This document shows, piece after piece, positions 25,026 to 37,789 of a stretch of 64,000 nucleotides of DNA. The notes under the pieces are model-generated. The model was not told the DNA's origin, did not search any database, and saw only the letters and a program-made list of their open reading frames with translations. Every line of letters starts with the position of its first letter. Position 1 is the stretch's first letter. The stretch spans positions 2,466,501 to 2,530,500 of the forward strand of contig WPIO01000011.1 of NCBI GenBank assembly GCA_009760855.2. The letters run 5' to 3'. The DNA is from Cristatella mucedo (taxonomy: Eukaryota; Bryozoa; Phylactolaemata; Cristatellidae). Made by a program: the position numbers and the translations under genes.

Positions 25026-25984
25026 TCACAGAGGGCTTCTAGTGCATAAAAGGCTCCTTCTGCCAGGATACAGCTAAGGTGCAACGAATAAAAGACTGCT
25101 GGCAGGCACAGATGACCTTTAATGCAAACCCTAGTCAGAGTTAGCTCGGAGGTAGGGTTCAGCAGAGGCGGAACGATCTTGGGCGTTTTGAATTTACCAA
25201 AAATGAGAGCTGCTGGTTAAATAGGTCCGAATCATTATTAGTGACTATACTCCGATGGCGAATGCCACAGTGCTATAATTCTCACAGCCGAAACACTTCT
25301 GCACACTCTGCTCATTTTCTATTCTGCTTCACAGCAGCAGCAGCAGGCACTGCGAATTGGACTGTTTTGCAGTGCAAGCAACGGCTGCCAGAGGCTGCGA
25401 GAGGTCCGTGCGTGGGTGTGCTTGGACCCTGGACCCTGTACCCTGGCCAGGACCTCAAGCCGTGCCCAGGGCTAGGAGCTGGTTTAATTACATGACCCAT
25501 TGCCACTTGGCAGTCTTGCGATTGGTCCAGCTCTGACCGGCTCCTTGAAGCTCTTCAACGAGGAAGATTTGGCCTTGGCAGTGCTGAGGGCAGCAACGTG
25601 CCTCGGCCCCTATCCCTACCATTACGGCCAGGCACGTGTCCTTGCCAGGATTTTCTGAGTAGGAACAATGTGGCCTTTGTGTACTATCTTGCAAACGAGG
25701 AAGGGTTGCAATGAGTCACTGGATATGGTGAAAAGAATTCGGGAGATTCGTTTAACACTGCAGAGCAGCAAGGTGAAGCTAAAATAAAGATTTAATTAAA
25801 ATAATGAAGAGACTTCGCCATGCAACTGCAGCTTTTCATTAACATTACGCTCCCAATGGACTAGAAATAAATCCACATCCCTAAATAAATATGAAACGTA
25901 CTAGATATTAATTATTTATTATATATATTAATTAATATCTAGGCCATTAAATAAAATTTAATAAATAAAATGTATTAATACTAA

Positions 25985-26408
25985 CATTTGCATCAGTTTC
26001 AGCCTGTTCGCGCCCCCAGGTCCTGTGTGGACAATAAATTAGCTGTCCCATTCCTCCGCTTAAAGACAGTTGGCGACAGAAGCTTTAGCTCTGCAGGTCC
26101 TAGACTGTGGAGCTCGCTTCCACAATTCTTACGCAACGACATCTACTCTCCTACTGCCGACTATGGCACATCTTTTTCAGCGGTCCTGAACTGCTACTTC
26201 TATGCTACTCACTACCTCAACTGCTCTCCTAACTCTGCTATGCTTCCCACTTTCTCTTTGTTGCGTGAGACTAAGTCTGTTGGCTAGCGAATGCGTACCG
26301 AAAGCCGCTTAGGCTGTGAGTGCGATATACAAAACTCTCCTGCGTAACACCCACATGGTCTTTATGACTTTGTGGAGTTACTGACGGAGATACATTACAT
26401 TACATTAC
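25985..26408 (+). mobile_element. LINE family B 3' fragment
   Basis: It encodes NKLAVPFLRLKTVGDRSFSS then AGPRLWSSLPQFLRND, the C-terminal end of a LINE RT polyprotein, then a 3' UTR ending in (ACATT)n at 26,391-26,406. 5' truncated. Confidence 0.7.
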
Positions 26409-27016
26409 TAATAACCAGCGATTTATTCCACAGGCAGTGATTTATTTATTTATTTCAGCGATTTATTTCTTGCCTGTGGATGGCAATGGACTAGAAATAA
26501 ATCCCACCGGCTGGACAGGTGAATGGTCGGACGACCGTGGAGATGAAAATGGAATGCCTGCCACATTCACGAGGCACCTCGATTGCAGCAGGCCTAGAAT
26601 GCCTACCTTGGCCATCTGTGAGCCCCCGACTTATCCTTGAAATCTTCGTGCCGACTAGTGGCTCAACACAGCGAAGGCGTCACAGCCGCAGCGCCATCGG
26701 TCTGGTTTAGATTCTAGCTGCCAAAGTCGGTTGAGTCTCATTATCGTCGGGGGGGGGGCAAGGGAAGGAGGGTCGGCCCCGATACCATTGACAGGGCGCT
26801 AATCCGGTTAATTGAGCTTTTAGCCCACGGGGGCAGTACGAGTTCAGTTAAGGAAGTAGGGGCCAAGCTAAACTACGTCAGCGTGTGGCTTGCAGCGCCT
26901 CCTAATTTGCATGGCGCCACAACACCAGACAGGCTACGGGCAGCAGCGTCAGGGATAGGCGCTAATCGCTGACGGTGGCCAGAGGTGAGGCTGAAGCGGC
27001 AGCCAGCCAATCAAAC
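26409..27016. other. Intron sequence below exon 10
   Basis: No coding signature and no recognised repeat apart from short ATTT units and a poly-G run at about 26,750. Confidence 0.5.
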
Positions 27017-27288
27017 CTTCGAGCCAGTGTCGAGTCGCCACGAGCAGCCAGCAGCTGCTCCGGTCGCCAATGGCCGAATGTCGACTAGGGTGCCGTCGAC
27101 GTCCACTCGGCCGGAGCACGCCGCTACCACCACCACCACCACCACTGCGGCTTCCTGGTTGGGAAGCCGCAGTGCGAAGTGCGTGCCGTTGTGACTCCAG
27201 TCTAGCGCCGCCGAGCGAGCGACCAGTCTCACTTTGCCGTCCGATCCCGACAAGGCTACGCCAGTCCCTTTTGCCAGGGCTGAAAAGC
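27017..27288 (-). CDS. Exon 10 of giant NGT-repeat gene, class T2
   Basis: This is 272 nt, phase 1 to phase 0. The acceptor CGTTCGCAG|GC places SHNGTHFAL 32 residues in, as in sister exons. The end is taken at AAG|GTTTGA, a weak donor immediately before an in-frame TGA, so this boundary is the least certain in the gene. The cysteine pair VAACSG and AGCSW is clear. A run of Val from GTG/GTA triplets is a small coding microsatellite. Unlike most T2 exons it lacks the second NGTH; the equivalent turn falls in the next exon. Confidence 0.72.
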
Positions 27289-27602
27289 CTGCGAACGGGC
27301 GGCGCATTTGCCCGCTGACAAGACTTCCGACGCTCGTCTGCTTAGCCTGCATAAGTATCTTGGTAAATGCTGTTTAGAAACTCGTTGCTGATTCAACCGC
27401 CTAATGTGTACGAGAATAAATGAAAAGACTCTAAAATAGTTTATTGTTTAATTATGCCTAGTTTTCATAGTCATAAAAATCGATAAGAAGAAAATTGTTT
27501 ATGCAAATCGTCATTGATCACTGTCAGACTGTAATAGTTGTCCTTGTTTGAATACACTCATAACCCAGACTTGTAGTGGCTTTTGGTTTTCCCAATTCTG
27601 TA

Positions 27603-27605
<3 letters not shown>

Positions 27606-27681
<76 letters not shown>
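27606..27681. repeat. (AT)n microsatellite
   Basis: About 38 perfect AT units in the exon 9-10 intron. Confidence 0.97.
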
Positions 27682-27682
<1 letters not shown>

Positions 27683-28419
27683 CTGGCCATGTCCAAATCA
27701 ATGGCTCTGGATGATGAAATTTCTAATCAATCAAATGATGATTGTCCTGGAGCTTTTACAGTTGTCATTTCACATGCCAAAAATTATTGGAGGCTAATAT
27801 TGTCGCATTACAATGCTTCTAGGCTTCTTCTTCAGTCTCTAGCAGTGGTCGAGTTCGTCATAAATGACCGTATTCACCGAGTTTTGAGAGTACGCTGGTC
27901 CTAGGCCTCATCTCCGGTCTTTTTTTGTCGAGTTGGACGAAAATTGAGCTGCTGCTACTCAGTTGCGGCAGTGTGGCGCTCAGTGGATTTTTCTTTCGTT
28001 TTTTCTCATTTTTCCTCTTAAAATTATGTATATAAATTGCATTTCTCTTTTGTTTTAGATCCACTACTATCAAAGTTTGGTACTGTTTGTTTCTTTTGGC
28101 GATTTCTCACATTTATTCTTGCTCAAGTGAAATTGTATTTTAGCTATGAAATAATGTTTGACGTTTGCATTTATATTCGCACAGGCTCGTGCAATTGGTC
28201 CATTCCGGCTAACGAATCAGCAATGACTTTTGCGTGATGGTGATTCTGACTTTTATGGCTTTGGTTGATAGCGCCACCGAGTCTAGCGCAGACGCACACT
28301 GAGCAGCCACGGGATCGTCTTATAGCCAAAAAATGCTACAAAGCACCTTCAGCTACATCGAAGATAGAGACGAGCTGCAATCTGAAAAGCACATGCATGC
28401 AGATAGTCCTCCACTCATG

Positions 28420-28552
28420 TTTTGCTTAGAGGTAAAGTGCTCACCTTTAACGACCAAAGACGTGGGCTCGAACTGACAAAATATGCGAATAGCTTCGACA
28501 GAGATCAAGTTATCTTAGGGGGCTATGCAAATGAACGATATTTTTTCGCCAG
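28420..28552 (+). mobile_element. SINE class 2, diverged
   Basis: Head gaggtaaagtgctcacc, box B-like gtgggctcgaact and tail agagatcaagttatcttagg-ggctatgcaaatga. Confidence 0.5.
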
Positions 28553-28707
28553 CAATAAATATGGCATTTTTCTCACATGCAGCATCGACTGCCCGACTTA
28601 ACTTATACTAGCGAAACCGGCGGCCGATGCAAGCAGCAGGCAGCATGTGATCGCTTGGCGGCGGCAGACAGACTCAGTCTTTCGCTGGCTGCGAGCGATT
28701 CTCTTAC

Positions 28708-29374
28708 CGCAGCACGCCGTCACCTCTGTCCAGTCCCTGGATTTGATCGATTGCACCATGCTACCTAGCACCTCGAGAGTACGACCACTGTGCACCAGCA
28801 CCAGCACGCTGCCGTTGCTACTACCGTCTGTTACAGCGAGCGCCGGCATGCTATCGAGTGAAACCGTATCGTTGGCCTCGAGTACAAGCCTGCACTCTGC
28901 TGCACACGACATCGTGCGGTGGGGTGAGTACACAGCAGCGGTGACATTGTACAATATGGCAGTCGCGAGACCTTGATGAATCTTGGCAGCATGAGAAGCG
29001 TACATGTTCAGCACACCCTCGGCACCAAGTGTGACTCTGTTAGTACCGTCAGTCATAATGGATGCGTCGATCTGCAGGTTGCTGACGCGAAATTCAGCTA
29101 GCACGGTGACTTTGCCGGCGAGGTGAGGAACGTCGGTGAAGTTCTCTGCGATGGACGCTATAATCTTTACAGAGCTGTTCGAACCAACGAGAATTGTTCC
29201 GGGTAGCAGAAACGTCATGTTGACGGGGCCTAGCACGGTCACGCAGAGTCCATCGTACCATATCCTGCTCTTTGAGGTGTCGGCTATCAGAGCGACACTT
29301 CCACCCACAGCGCCAACTGCGATCTCATATGGTGTGATACTCAGTTTTCCACTGGCTAGCATAGTCATGGAGAA
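28708..29374 (-). CDS. Exon 9 of giant NGT-repeat gene, class T1
   Basis: This is 667 nt, phase 0 to phase 1, with acceptor ACTTTGAAG|TTC and donor CTGCG|GTAAGA. It encodes 222 residues. ASGKLSITP starts seven residues in, exactly as SGKLRVH does in exon 7, which supports this rather weak acceptor. Several turns have lost the NGTH form (WYDGLCV), but other sequons remain (NMT, NSS, NFT, NVT, NDT, NGS). The strand LNMYASHAAKI matches NVYSTHVSI of exon 7. Confidence 0.83.
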
Positions 29375-29528
29375 CTTCAAAGTTAAGCAAACCCAGATGA
29401 GCGAACTCTCTATCCAACAAGCTGCCCTAGCATGCATCGGCAAACGCTAAAACAAACAGACTAGCAAACTGGTGAACGCGATACCATAAAGAGTGCTAGC
29501 TGCAGCCGAGCTGCATCCAGTTACTTAC

Positions 29529-29797
29529 TGCTGCGCCAGTCGCCAGTGTGTGGCTTCCGTTGTGAAGAACGTTCACTAGCCTAACGTTGACTATGCACAC
29601 GTTACCGGTAGTAGCGCTTACTATCAAATGGTCGCTGAATATGTTAACAAGTCCCTCGCAATAACATACGATGCCTGCTTCGGTGGTTACGTGCGTTCCA
29701 TTGAAGACCATTTCCCCGATGTCGTTGACTTGAGCAACTGTCTGCATACTGTGACCACGGAAGGCGAAGAGATTGTGCTGGTCAGCACGAATCAGGT
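29529..29797 (-). CDS. Exon 8 of giant NGT-repeat gene, class T2
   Basis: This is 269 nt, phase 1 to phase 0, with acceptor TTTTCTTGCAG|AC and donor GCA|GTAAGTAA. It encodes 89 residues with MVFNGTHVTTEAG at residue 31, VLHNGSHTLATG near the end, and the cysteine pair VCYCEG and NVCIVN. The acceptor is preceded by an intron that is almost entirely CT-repeat on the coding strand. Only 154 nt separate this exon from exon 9, the shortest intron of the gene. Confidence 0.87.
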
Positions 29798-29824
29798 CTG
29801 CAAGAAAATTTGCTTAGTATTGGT

Positions 29825-30350
<526 letters not shown>

Positions 30351-30433
30351 TAAAGAGCAAATAAGCACGAAAGCACACGTAACATTGATGGCCAGACCCA
30401 GTAAAAACGGGCTCACGGCTGCAAGGATCTTAC

Positions 30434-31112
30434 CGTAGAATCCAAGCGAAGCAAGCAAGCTCCCTTCCCGACTTTCGAGTACCAGCTGAGTGCCGTTGAA
30501 GTGATAGATGCCACGAATGAGCAGCCAAACTGCGCTCTTGCCAGAAATGCTGGTATCCAGAATTTTAGTAACGCCATTTGAGATGGAGATTAAATTGCCA
30601 ACTGCTAGGCTTAGCGCCGGGAAGCTAGCAAACGTCAGCAGACCTGCTTCGGCTGAATATTCGGCCAATCGCGTCTCGAGGAAGTAAGCTTCTACTTCGG
30701 TTGCAGTTGTAATGGAAACATGAGTCGAATAGACATTCGCAGCGCCGTTTACCAGCAAAACGACCCGGCCGCCATCGATCGCCAAGGCCGTGCCGTTGAA
30801 GTGCAGTTGGTGCATCTCGCAGCTCACTTCTGCGATTACCGACCCGACATCGAGGCGTGGAACCGTACTTGACAGGAGGTGACTCTGCCGAGTGATCGCA
30901 GCCACCGTGCCTGTTTGCCGAACAACCAGTGTGCCGTTCAAGGACATGGCTGCAACATCTGAGCTATTTACTCTCACGATGAGGTGAGTAGAGTTGAACA
31001 AGATGAAGTCGGGCGTCATGACTATTTCCGCCTCCACCCAACCATTCTGCTCGACAGTAGTAATGTTACGATGAACTCGGAGTTTTCCGCTGACTCTGAG
31101 ATCAATTTTTTC
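30434..31112 (-). CDS. Exon 7 of giant NGT-repeat gene, class T1
   Basis: This is 679 nt, phase 0 to phase 1, with acceptor TTCTTCTCAG|GAA and donor CTACG|GTAAGA. It encodes 226 residues and is the clearest T1 example. Four double-coil units follow one another: SGKLRVH to LFNSTHLIV; LNGTLVVRQ to LHFNGTALAI; ANVYSTHVSI to the AYFLETRLAEYS strand; and a last unit ending YHFNGTQLVLES. The open frame beyond the donor is a GA/CT microsatellite in the intron and is not coding. Confidence 0.88.
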
Positions 31113-31384
31113 CTGAGAAGAAAAGAATTTGAAGAACGCCACGTACTGTCACGCATGCAGACACTCAACAAATTGGCCACTATTTTGAATTGAGCTGATC
31201 GTTTAAACGCAGCCAATAAAGCATTGGAACTATACAATTGATTCATGCCATTGAGTACTCCTTTGTAAATAAACAGCGTCGAAGTGTTGCACTTTCATCT
31301 GGCAGCTTCAAAGTGTACTGCAGCTCAGGCAAAATCCGGGAGCAGCAGGAATCACTTCATTTCCATTCAAAGTTGCCGTTTTGC

Positions 31385-31502
31385 CCAGGGCTGATGTGGT
31401 CACCATCAACGGTCAAGAATGTGGGCTCAAGCCCCTTGGCACACGTTAAACCCCTGGATATATATTTAGTTCTCTTAGGGAACTAAACAAATGGTTTAAT
31501 TT
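31385..31502 (+). mobile_element. SINE class 2, diverged
   Basis: Box B-like gtgggctcaagcccc and tail atttagttctcttaggg-aactaaacaaatgg. Confidence 0.45.
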
Positions 31503-32568
31503 TTACTTTTTCCATAAAATGTATTACTGGTGTCGGGTTAGTCTTGAAAAATCCTCAGACATGCTTATCACGCACGAAATTTCATTAAAAGTAATTACAG
31601 TGTGGAGCTTAGGTGCCGTTCCCAGAAATCAGCAAGTGGAGCGATAAGAAGGCAGAGTACGAGGAGAAATACGGTAGTCTCAACACTGGTTAGGCACTGG
31701 TGTGCTGCTGTGGTTAGAAAGTAGGACGACTGCTACAGCGGCTTCACTTCCGGGCCGACGCTGCACAGCAGCCTCTAGGCTCAGTGAAAAAACAAAACAC
31801 TTCAAGTTGCAGATAGTCAAAACTCTGATCAAGCGATGACCATCCATTCCAACATCGACAACTTGACAATTTGGAAGCACTAAATTTCCTATTCGAGGAA
31901 ACGGTGTGTTTGCGTATATCGCCTGAGGAAGATTCGACTACTCGCTTGTAAGCTAAAGCTGCTGTGAAAGCGACTCACTACAACAAAACGCCTACCAAAA
32001 AAAGCACTGCTTCAGTCGCATTGCTGCAAGGGCTAATACTTAGGAGGATGTGTACGGAGTCGTGCCTGCTTTAATAATCTGTTAAGAATCACATTTGGCC
32101 TCATAGACAGTTTACAGGTAGGCACTGGGTCTGCTGTTTAATCTGCTTTTTCTTACAGAAGCTACCAGAAGGGAAGTGGGCAACCGGATTGCAGCATGCT
32201 CCTGTTGGGCGTGCAACCCGCCACAACTAGCTGGTTTAGCTAAAGGATCGCACCCTGAAAAGTGTTTTGACCTTCTTGCTACTGGTCTTTTTTTGACTTC
32301 ACGCAGTTTACTGACCACCATGTAGTTTTTGCAGGGAGAGGCACAAGCCGCCTTTCACCCAATTCTTCAATTAGATTCAATTGCAAAGCATTTCAAGCAT
32401 TCCATAACATTTTTTTTATTAAGATCACAACAAAACTATGTAGAAAATGCTGCCAATGATGTTTTCTTCAACAAGCATTTAAAAAGTCCAGTAACTACTC
32501 GCATATCCTGTGCTTAACTCACTAATAAAGATTGCTAGCAGCTGGTAAGCCTGGTCGTCCTTTGCTGC

Positions 32569-32738
32569 CGCTATTCCAGCCCAGGAGGTAAGGTCCCTCT
32601 TCACGACCCAGGTTGTGGGTTCGAGTCCTGCAGTGGGCGATCCTGTATTGCCCACTGCAAGCGGTCGTGATAGCCGGTAAGGCTTTTTCTGCCGCTGCAA
32701 AAATGACGCTGTTAAACCGGCTAAATATTTGTTCATGT
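32569..32738 (+). mobile_element. tRNA-derived SINE, class 1
   Basis: Box A region ccagcccaggaggtaagg, box B tgggttcgagtcctg (32,616-32,630), body gggcgatcctgtattgccc and gataccggtaaggct-like sequence, ending gctgttaaaccggct. Confidence 0.7.
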
Positions 32739-33869
32739 TTACTTTTGAACAGTGAGTGGTTTACGGTGGCCCGGCAAGTCTCGCCCGAGTCAAATAGAGG
32801 CTCGGAGTGGGTGGCTCGAATGTTTCAAGAATCGAATGCCACTGCTCAGCCCGTGAAGAGCAGCCCGTGAAGAGAAGCATCACAAAGGAGGTCTCTTTCG
32901 GCCCCATCGTGGCGCCATCGCCTTCCCAACCCCCCTGTCTATGTGTAACTGCCTTCATTCTCCGGCTTGCTAATGCAGACCTGGCTTCCACCGGTCAATC
33001 TTATAGCTTCCGTTGGTTTAAAATATGAAGCTTCTGGTAGTTGAGGCATTGGCTGAAGCAAGATCTCTGCCTGCATGTATCGTGAATATAATATTGATAT
33101 TGGCAATCAGATATTGCTGAAGCAAGATCTGCCTGTCCACGGCATAGTGAGTAGACACGTTTTCCAAATCCATAAGGTGCTGAATATTTGCTTAACTGAC
33201 TTTATCTATTTGATTTTTTATAGAAAATGTCGGTAGATATATGCATCCCTGTGTCTGAAAGCAAACAAACAGACTTGTTTGTTTCCTTATGTTTCGGTGT
33301 GGAAGACCCCCCCCAGCCACCGTCGTTTGCCTCTTTCAAACCACATTATTGCATTGGTAGACGTTGTGAACCCTTTTCTTTGCAAAAACCACCAGAAAAG
33401 AGCCTGCTTGAAAGTCCATAAATATTTTACGTGCTCACTGGGAGTATAGCGAGGAGTAAATTGCTATTGGTCAGCATGTAAAAAACTATGTGCTACATGC
33501 TCACTATTTATATATATTCTCTGTATGCTATGTAGCATTTTTCATACTCCCTATGAACACTGGAAAAGCTGTAAAATGCGCATCAGCCCAGGGGAATACA
33601 CAGCCAAGCATTAGGGGCAAAGGGTCTGTTGGGTCATATTCTCGAAATGACTTTTTGTCTCCAAAGATTCTGCCACCTCACCCCTCTTCTCACCCCTCTG
33701 CATACCTATTCGGCAGGCTAGTTATCTGTTGAATATTAAAGTTGGAAATCTATCAGATCATAAATTAACAATTTCTCAGTGTGAGTCCGATTGTGTATCT
33801 CACTAAGTAACTGCATTCTATCTCTGTCTCTCTCTATGTGCATGCAATACCTATACACAAGGCATGCAC

Positions 33870-34115
<246 letters not shown>

Positions 34116-34219
34116 GTGAGAAAGTCCGACACTTGCATCATGTGGCAAGATGGTGCAGCGTTGTCTTCCGTGACAGAACTACTATGACTAAGTGAAGCGA
34201 GTCCACAGGCTGTGAGCTG

Positions 34220-34221
<2 letters not shown>

Positions 34222-34297
<76 letters not shown>
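34222..34297. repeat. (GT)n microsatellite
   Basis: About 38 uninterrupted GT units. Confidence 0.97.
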
Positions 34298-34301
<4 letters not shown>

Positions 34302-35359
34302 GGTAAATGCATGTACAAATTTACATAACCGTGTTATCCCAATTTACCAGACATATATCTGCAAGCCAAATGGGCGATCTTCAAATTAGCTTGCAAAAAC
34401 ATAAAGAATTAATCGACATTGATACCTGTAGCCGTGAGTGTGCACATGCACATACACATAAATAATATATATATATGCATTTATTTATAATAGACGACAT
34501 AATACTTTACAGTATATCTCACTACAGCTCTGCTTCAGAGAACTTCGACAGCCATTACCATACCACAACATCCTGAAGACAGAAACAAATCACCCCACTT
34601 CTTACCGACCTACAGTAGCTCACATCGAGCAGTGAGTGCGTCAACTTTCTAGACTTGCTTGAAGGAAAAATTTAAAGGAATTTTTTTATCCAAGGCAGTC
34701 CTATTTAAACTGCCATTGTATGCTCAACCGCTTTCGAATGATGACTTGTTGCTCAAATTACTTGACAGGCCTCAACTAGGATGACAAAAACCACGATGTT
34801 CCACGGTAGTCGAGGCAGCAGGCTCAGTTGGTTGCACTACACGTCGTGCTTCCCTAGGTTACTACGTCTTTCAGCGGCTAATAGGCAGTCTTCGGTTGGA
34901 GTGCCAACCTCTCAAGTAAGGCCCCCTACATTAGTATCCGCTGTAATGCCACCACTATCCTTCAAGACCACTCGTTCAATCTCGAACGACCGTGTAATTC
35001 CTTAAAGTCACCACTAGTGTCTGATCATAAGATGGTCTCACAAGAATCTCAGCCACTTGCTTTTGCTGCTCCGGTTAGCATTTCTGAGCATTCTCGTTGT
35101 TCATGTACAACTAGACAGGCAGCGATCGTCCATGATTCAGGCCTATTGCTGCCTGGCTGCTGGCCTGCAGCCGAGGCGAGGGGCGGTGCACTTACGTCAG
35201 GGCCGAAACTAACTCCACTTAAGGCCTCGGTCAGCAGCTGATGACAGAACGATCGACAGTGGCCTCACGCTTTTGGCCGGATCTGCTACGTTGCATGTGC
35301 CTTTTCTTTCTTTCGAGGTCCAATCGGCCGCTTTCGAGTCCCTTCGTTCTCTTGCTCCG

Positions 35360-35580
35360 ACTTTTGCGTGCTGACACTGTGCATGCTGCCACTAACCACA
35401 TCTGCGTGCTGACCTGTCTATGTCACTTCTAGCCATGCTATGCATGTTGTCATTGAGCATGCTACCATTAACCATTCGACCATGCTTCCATTTCAGCTAA
35501 TACAAAGTGCCTAGAAATAGATCGAGTTCTCCGATGATGCTATAAAAATGTATTATTATTATTATTACTCACTTATTTTG
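35360..35580 (+). mobile_element. LINE family A 3' UTR
   Basis: gcgtgctgacactgtgcatg, the UTR repeats of gcatgctg, then agtgcctagaaatagatcga and (ATT)n at 35,552-35,567. Confidence 0.65.
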
Positions 35581-35784
35581 AAATGCGTATTCCTCAATCT
35601 GTCGGTCGTGCCAACCACAATGCCGACTCCGGTGGCTTAGTTTAGCTTTGCCTCTAACCACTCAGAATTCATTTGCAAACGGTACCGCTCTCAGCTTCTG
35701 TAAAATCCCAGGCTCCCAAATCCTATAACTAGCTTCTGACTAAGACCACGATATTCCCCGATTTTTTAAGGTTCTTACAGCATT

Positions 35785-35950
35785 CGCTCCATCCCGCGGA
35801 CTGTCCTGTATGTGCTGAGATTGTGCATATTATCATCACCAATCAGTTGACCTGCTTCCTTTCCATCAAATGTTCAGGGCCCAGAAAGAGTAATTTAGTT
35901 TCTCTTAGGGCCCTATACAAATGATTTATTATTATTACTGCTATTATAAT
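35785..35950 (+). mobile_element. LINE family A 3' tail, second copy
   Basis: cagggcccagaaagagtaat, ttctcttagggccctataca and an ATT repeat. More diverged than its neighbour. Confidence 0.5.
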
Positions 35951-36314
35951 TGTCGTTACCATGCTAGAACCGCCCGTACACTGCTATAACTTGAAGTTGG
36001 ACGTAGGAAGGGTATACAAGTGTACCAAAATACGGTCTTTTACATGCGGATCCGTTCAAGGCGAGTGCAAGATGCTATTAGGACACGGCTACGAGGAACC
36101 GAGTCAGCAGTTGACCTCCCAGCACTAAATTGGAGTGTATCGAGCGGGTAATTGACGTGCCGAGGATACTGGAGCATGCTGCGAAAGCAATAAAAGAGTG
36201 TTTTCCGGGTTGTTCAGCAGTGTAGCTACTTAGTAGCAACGTTGGCATGCAGGGCTGTGGGGGGAAGGCATTTCCACACAGTCATTAGCATCCAGGGTAT
36301 CCAGGGTGCAGGAA

Positions 36315-36775
36315 AGCATCGTACCACTCGCTTTTCGGAATCCAACAGTCTAGAAATACCTCGTACAAACCTTAAATCCTTTGGAGACCGTGCATTTAGC
36401 TCGTATGCTCCCACAGCCTGGAACTCCCTCCCGACCTGCATCAGAACATCCCCTGACCTGACCACATTTAAAAGAAACTTAAAAACATACCTATTTAGGA
36501 CAGCATTTAGTGGGTCCTTGTGATTCGTCCTCGATGTGCTTATGCGTGCTGACACTGTTCATGCTGCCACTAACCACATTTGCATGCTGACCCAGTGCAT
36601 GTAACCCCTAACCATGTTATTCATTTTGTTTGTTTTTCAAGCATGATTTTACTTACTATTCTATTGCGTATCACTTTGCAGCAAATGTAAAGCGCCTAGA
36701 AAGAGATTAAGTTCTCTGAGGGCGCTTTATCAAGTGCAATATTATTATTATTATTATTATTATTAAGGCATTCCT
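36315..36775 (+). mobile_element. LINE family A 3' fragment
   Basis: The frame reads RTNLKSFGDRAFSSYAPTAW, NSLPTCIRTSPDLTTF and LKTYLFRTAFSGS, the L2-type C-terminus, followed by the canonical tail agcgcctagaaagagattaa and (ATT)n. Confidence 0.75.
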
Positions 36776-37117
36776 AGACAGCCTTAAGTTTACAATGGGC
36801 CTACAGACACTCGCTAGCCCACAGCCGCGGCGCCTCATTCATCGGTCGCCGCCGGATCCCTAGAAGGGTTACCTGGATCCGAATTCCTGGATGAAGCTGT
36901 CGCAAGGGTCGGCAGCAGGGTGCCAATGATCAACGCAAGAGGTCCGATTACATTAATGACGCTAGGCTTTGGAACTAACCGAGCGAAAACAAGAATCTGC
37001 TTGAAATGATTCTAGTTCATTACTCGGCAAGGAAATTTCCATCGACTGAGAGTCCTTGCAAACCAAACATGTGACCACGCAGGCAAGCATATTTGCTGGA
37101 GTGGGCTAGGGGAGTTG

Positions 37118-37118
<1 letters not shown>

Positions 37119-37164
<46 letters not shown>

Positions 37165-37202
37165 ATATATAATGTCCGATCTAGTGCCCAATCAAAAGCA
37201 GC

Positions 37203-37287
<85 letters not shown>

Positions 37288-37328
37288 ATATATAATGTCC
37301 GATCTAGTGCCCAATCAAAAGCAGCAGC
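37119..37328. repeat. Duplicated (CT)n plus 43-bp unit
   Basis: Two copies of a CT array each followed by the same 43-bp sequence (starting gaaatatataatgtccgatc and ending aaaagcagcag). The copies appear identical over the 43 bp; the arrays differ in length (about 42 and 80 bp). Confidence 0.93.
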
Positions 37329-37499
37329 AAGCGGACATTGCCGACAAGTTCCGGGAGGGGGATTTTTCTCGCGATACTACTAATCAAACGGTGTGCACTG
37401 CACGTGGCTATCTGGAGCAGAAATGCAAGCTGCAGCAATGTGTGCACGTAGGTGGCAGACCCGAACAGCTGAGCTAGGCGAACCGGGGCTTGCACGCAC

Positions 37500-37789
37500 C
37501 TCATTTCGGTTCCCGATCGTGATAAAGCTGCCGTTGAAAGTAAGAAGTCCGGGAGCATGCACCTTGCACTTGGTACGGCCGATTTTTGTGTCGACAATAT
37601 CTACGTAGGGTCCGCGAATCCTCAATAAACCAGCCGCCTCAACGAGTGCACAAACTGCGGCGCCGCCGTTCCCGCCGGAGACCACGTGACTGCCGTTGAA
37701 TTGCAGATAGTTGCAAGCTTCAATCTCGATTACGGTGGCGTTGCGTTCGTCGGTCACCAGCAGGCGGCCAGCGTACACTATCGGCAGCC
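37500..37789 (-). CDS. Exon 6 of giant NGT-repeat gene, class T2
   Basis: This is 290 nt, phase 1 to phase 0, with acceptor CTTTTCAG|GG and donor AATGAG|GTGCGT. It encodes 96 residues with LQFNGSHVV about 30 residues in and LLTFNGSFITIG near the end. The cysteines are VCALVEAAG and RTKCKV. The reading frame stays open upstream of the acceptor to an ATG at 38,066 and crosses a hydrophobic segment, so an unspliced alternative 5' form is possible (see the separate entry). Confidence 0.85.

Noticed and set aside
34860-34925. Extra T2-like start (minus strand, EVGTPTEDCLLAAE)
   Set aside because: A short chance match to the G-T-P turn with no following repeat turn. The exon 6 to exon 7 junction is already in phase without it.
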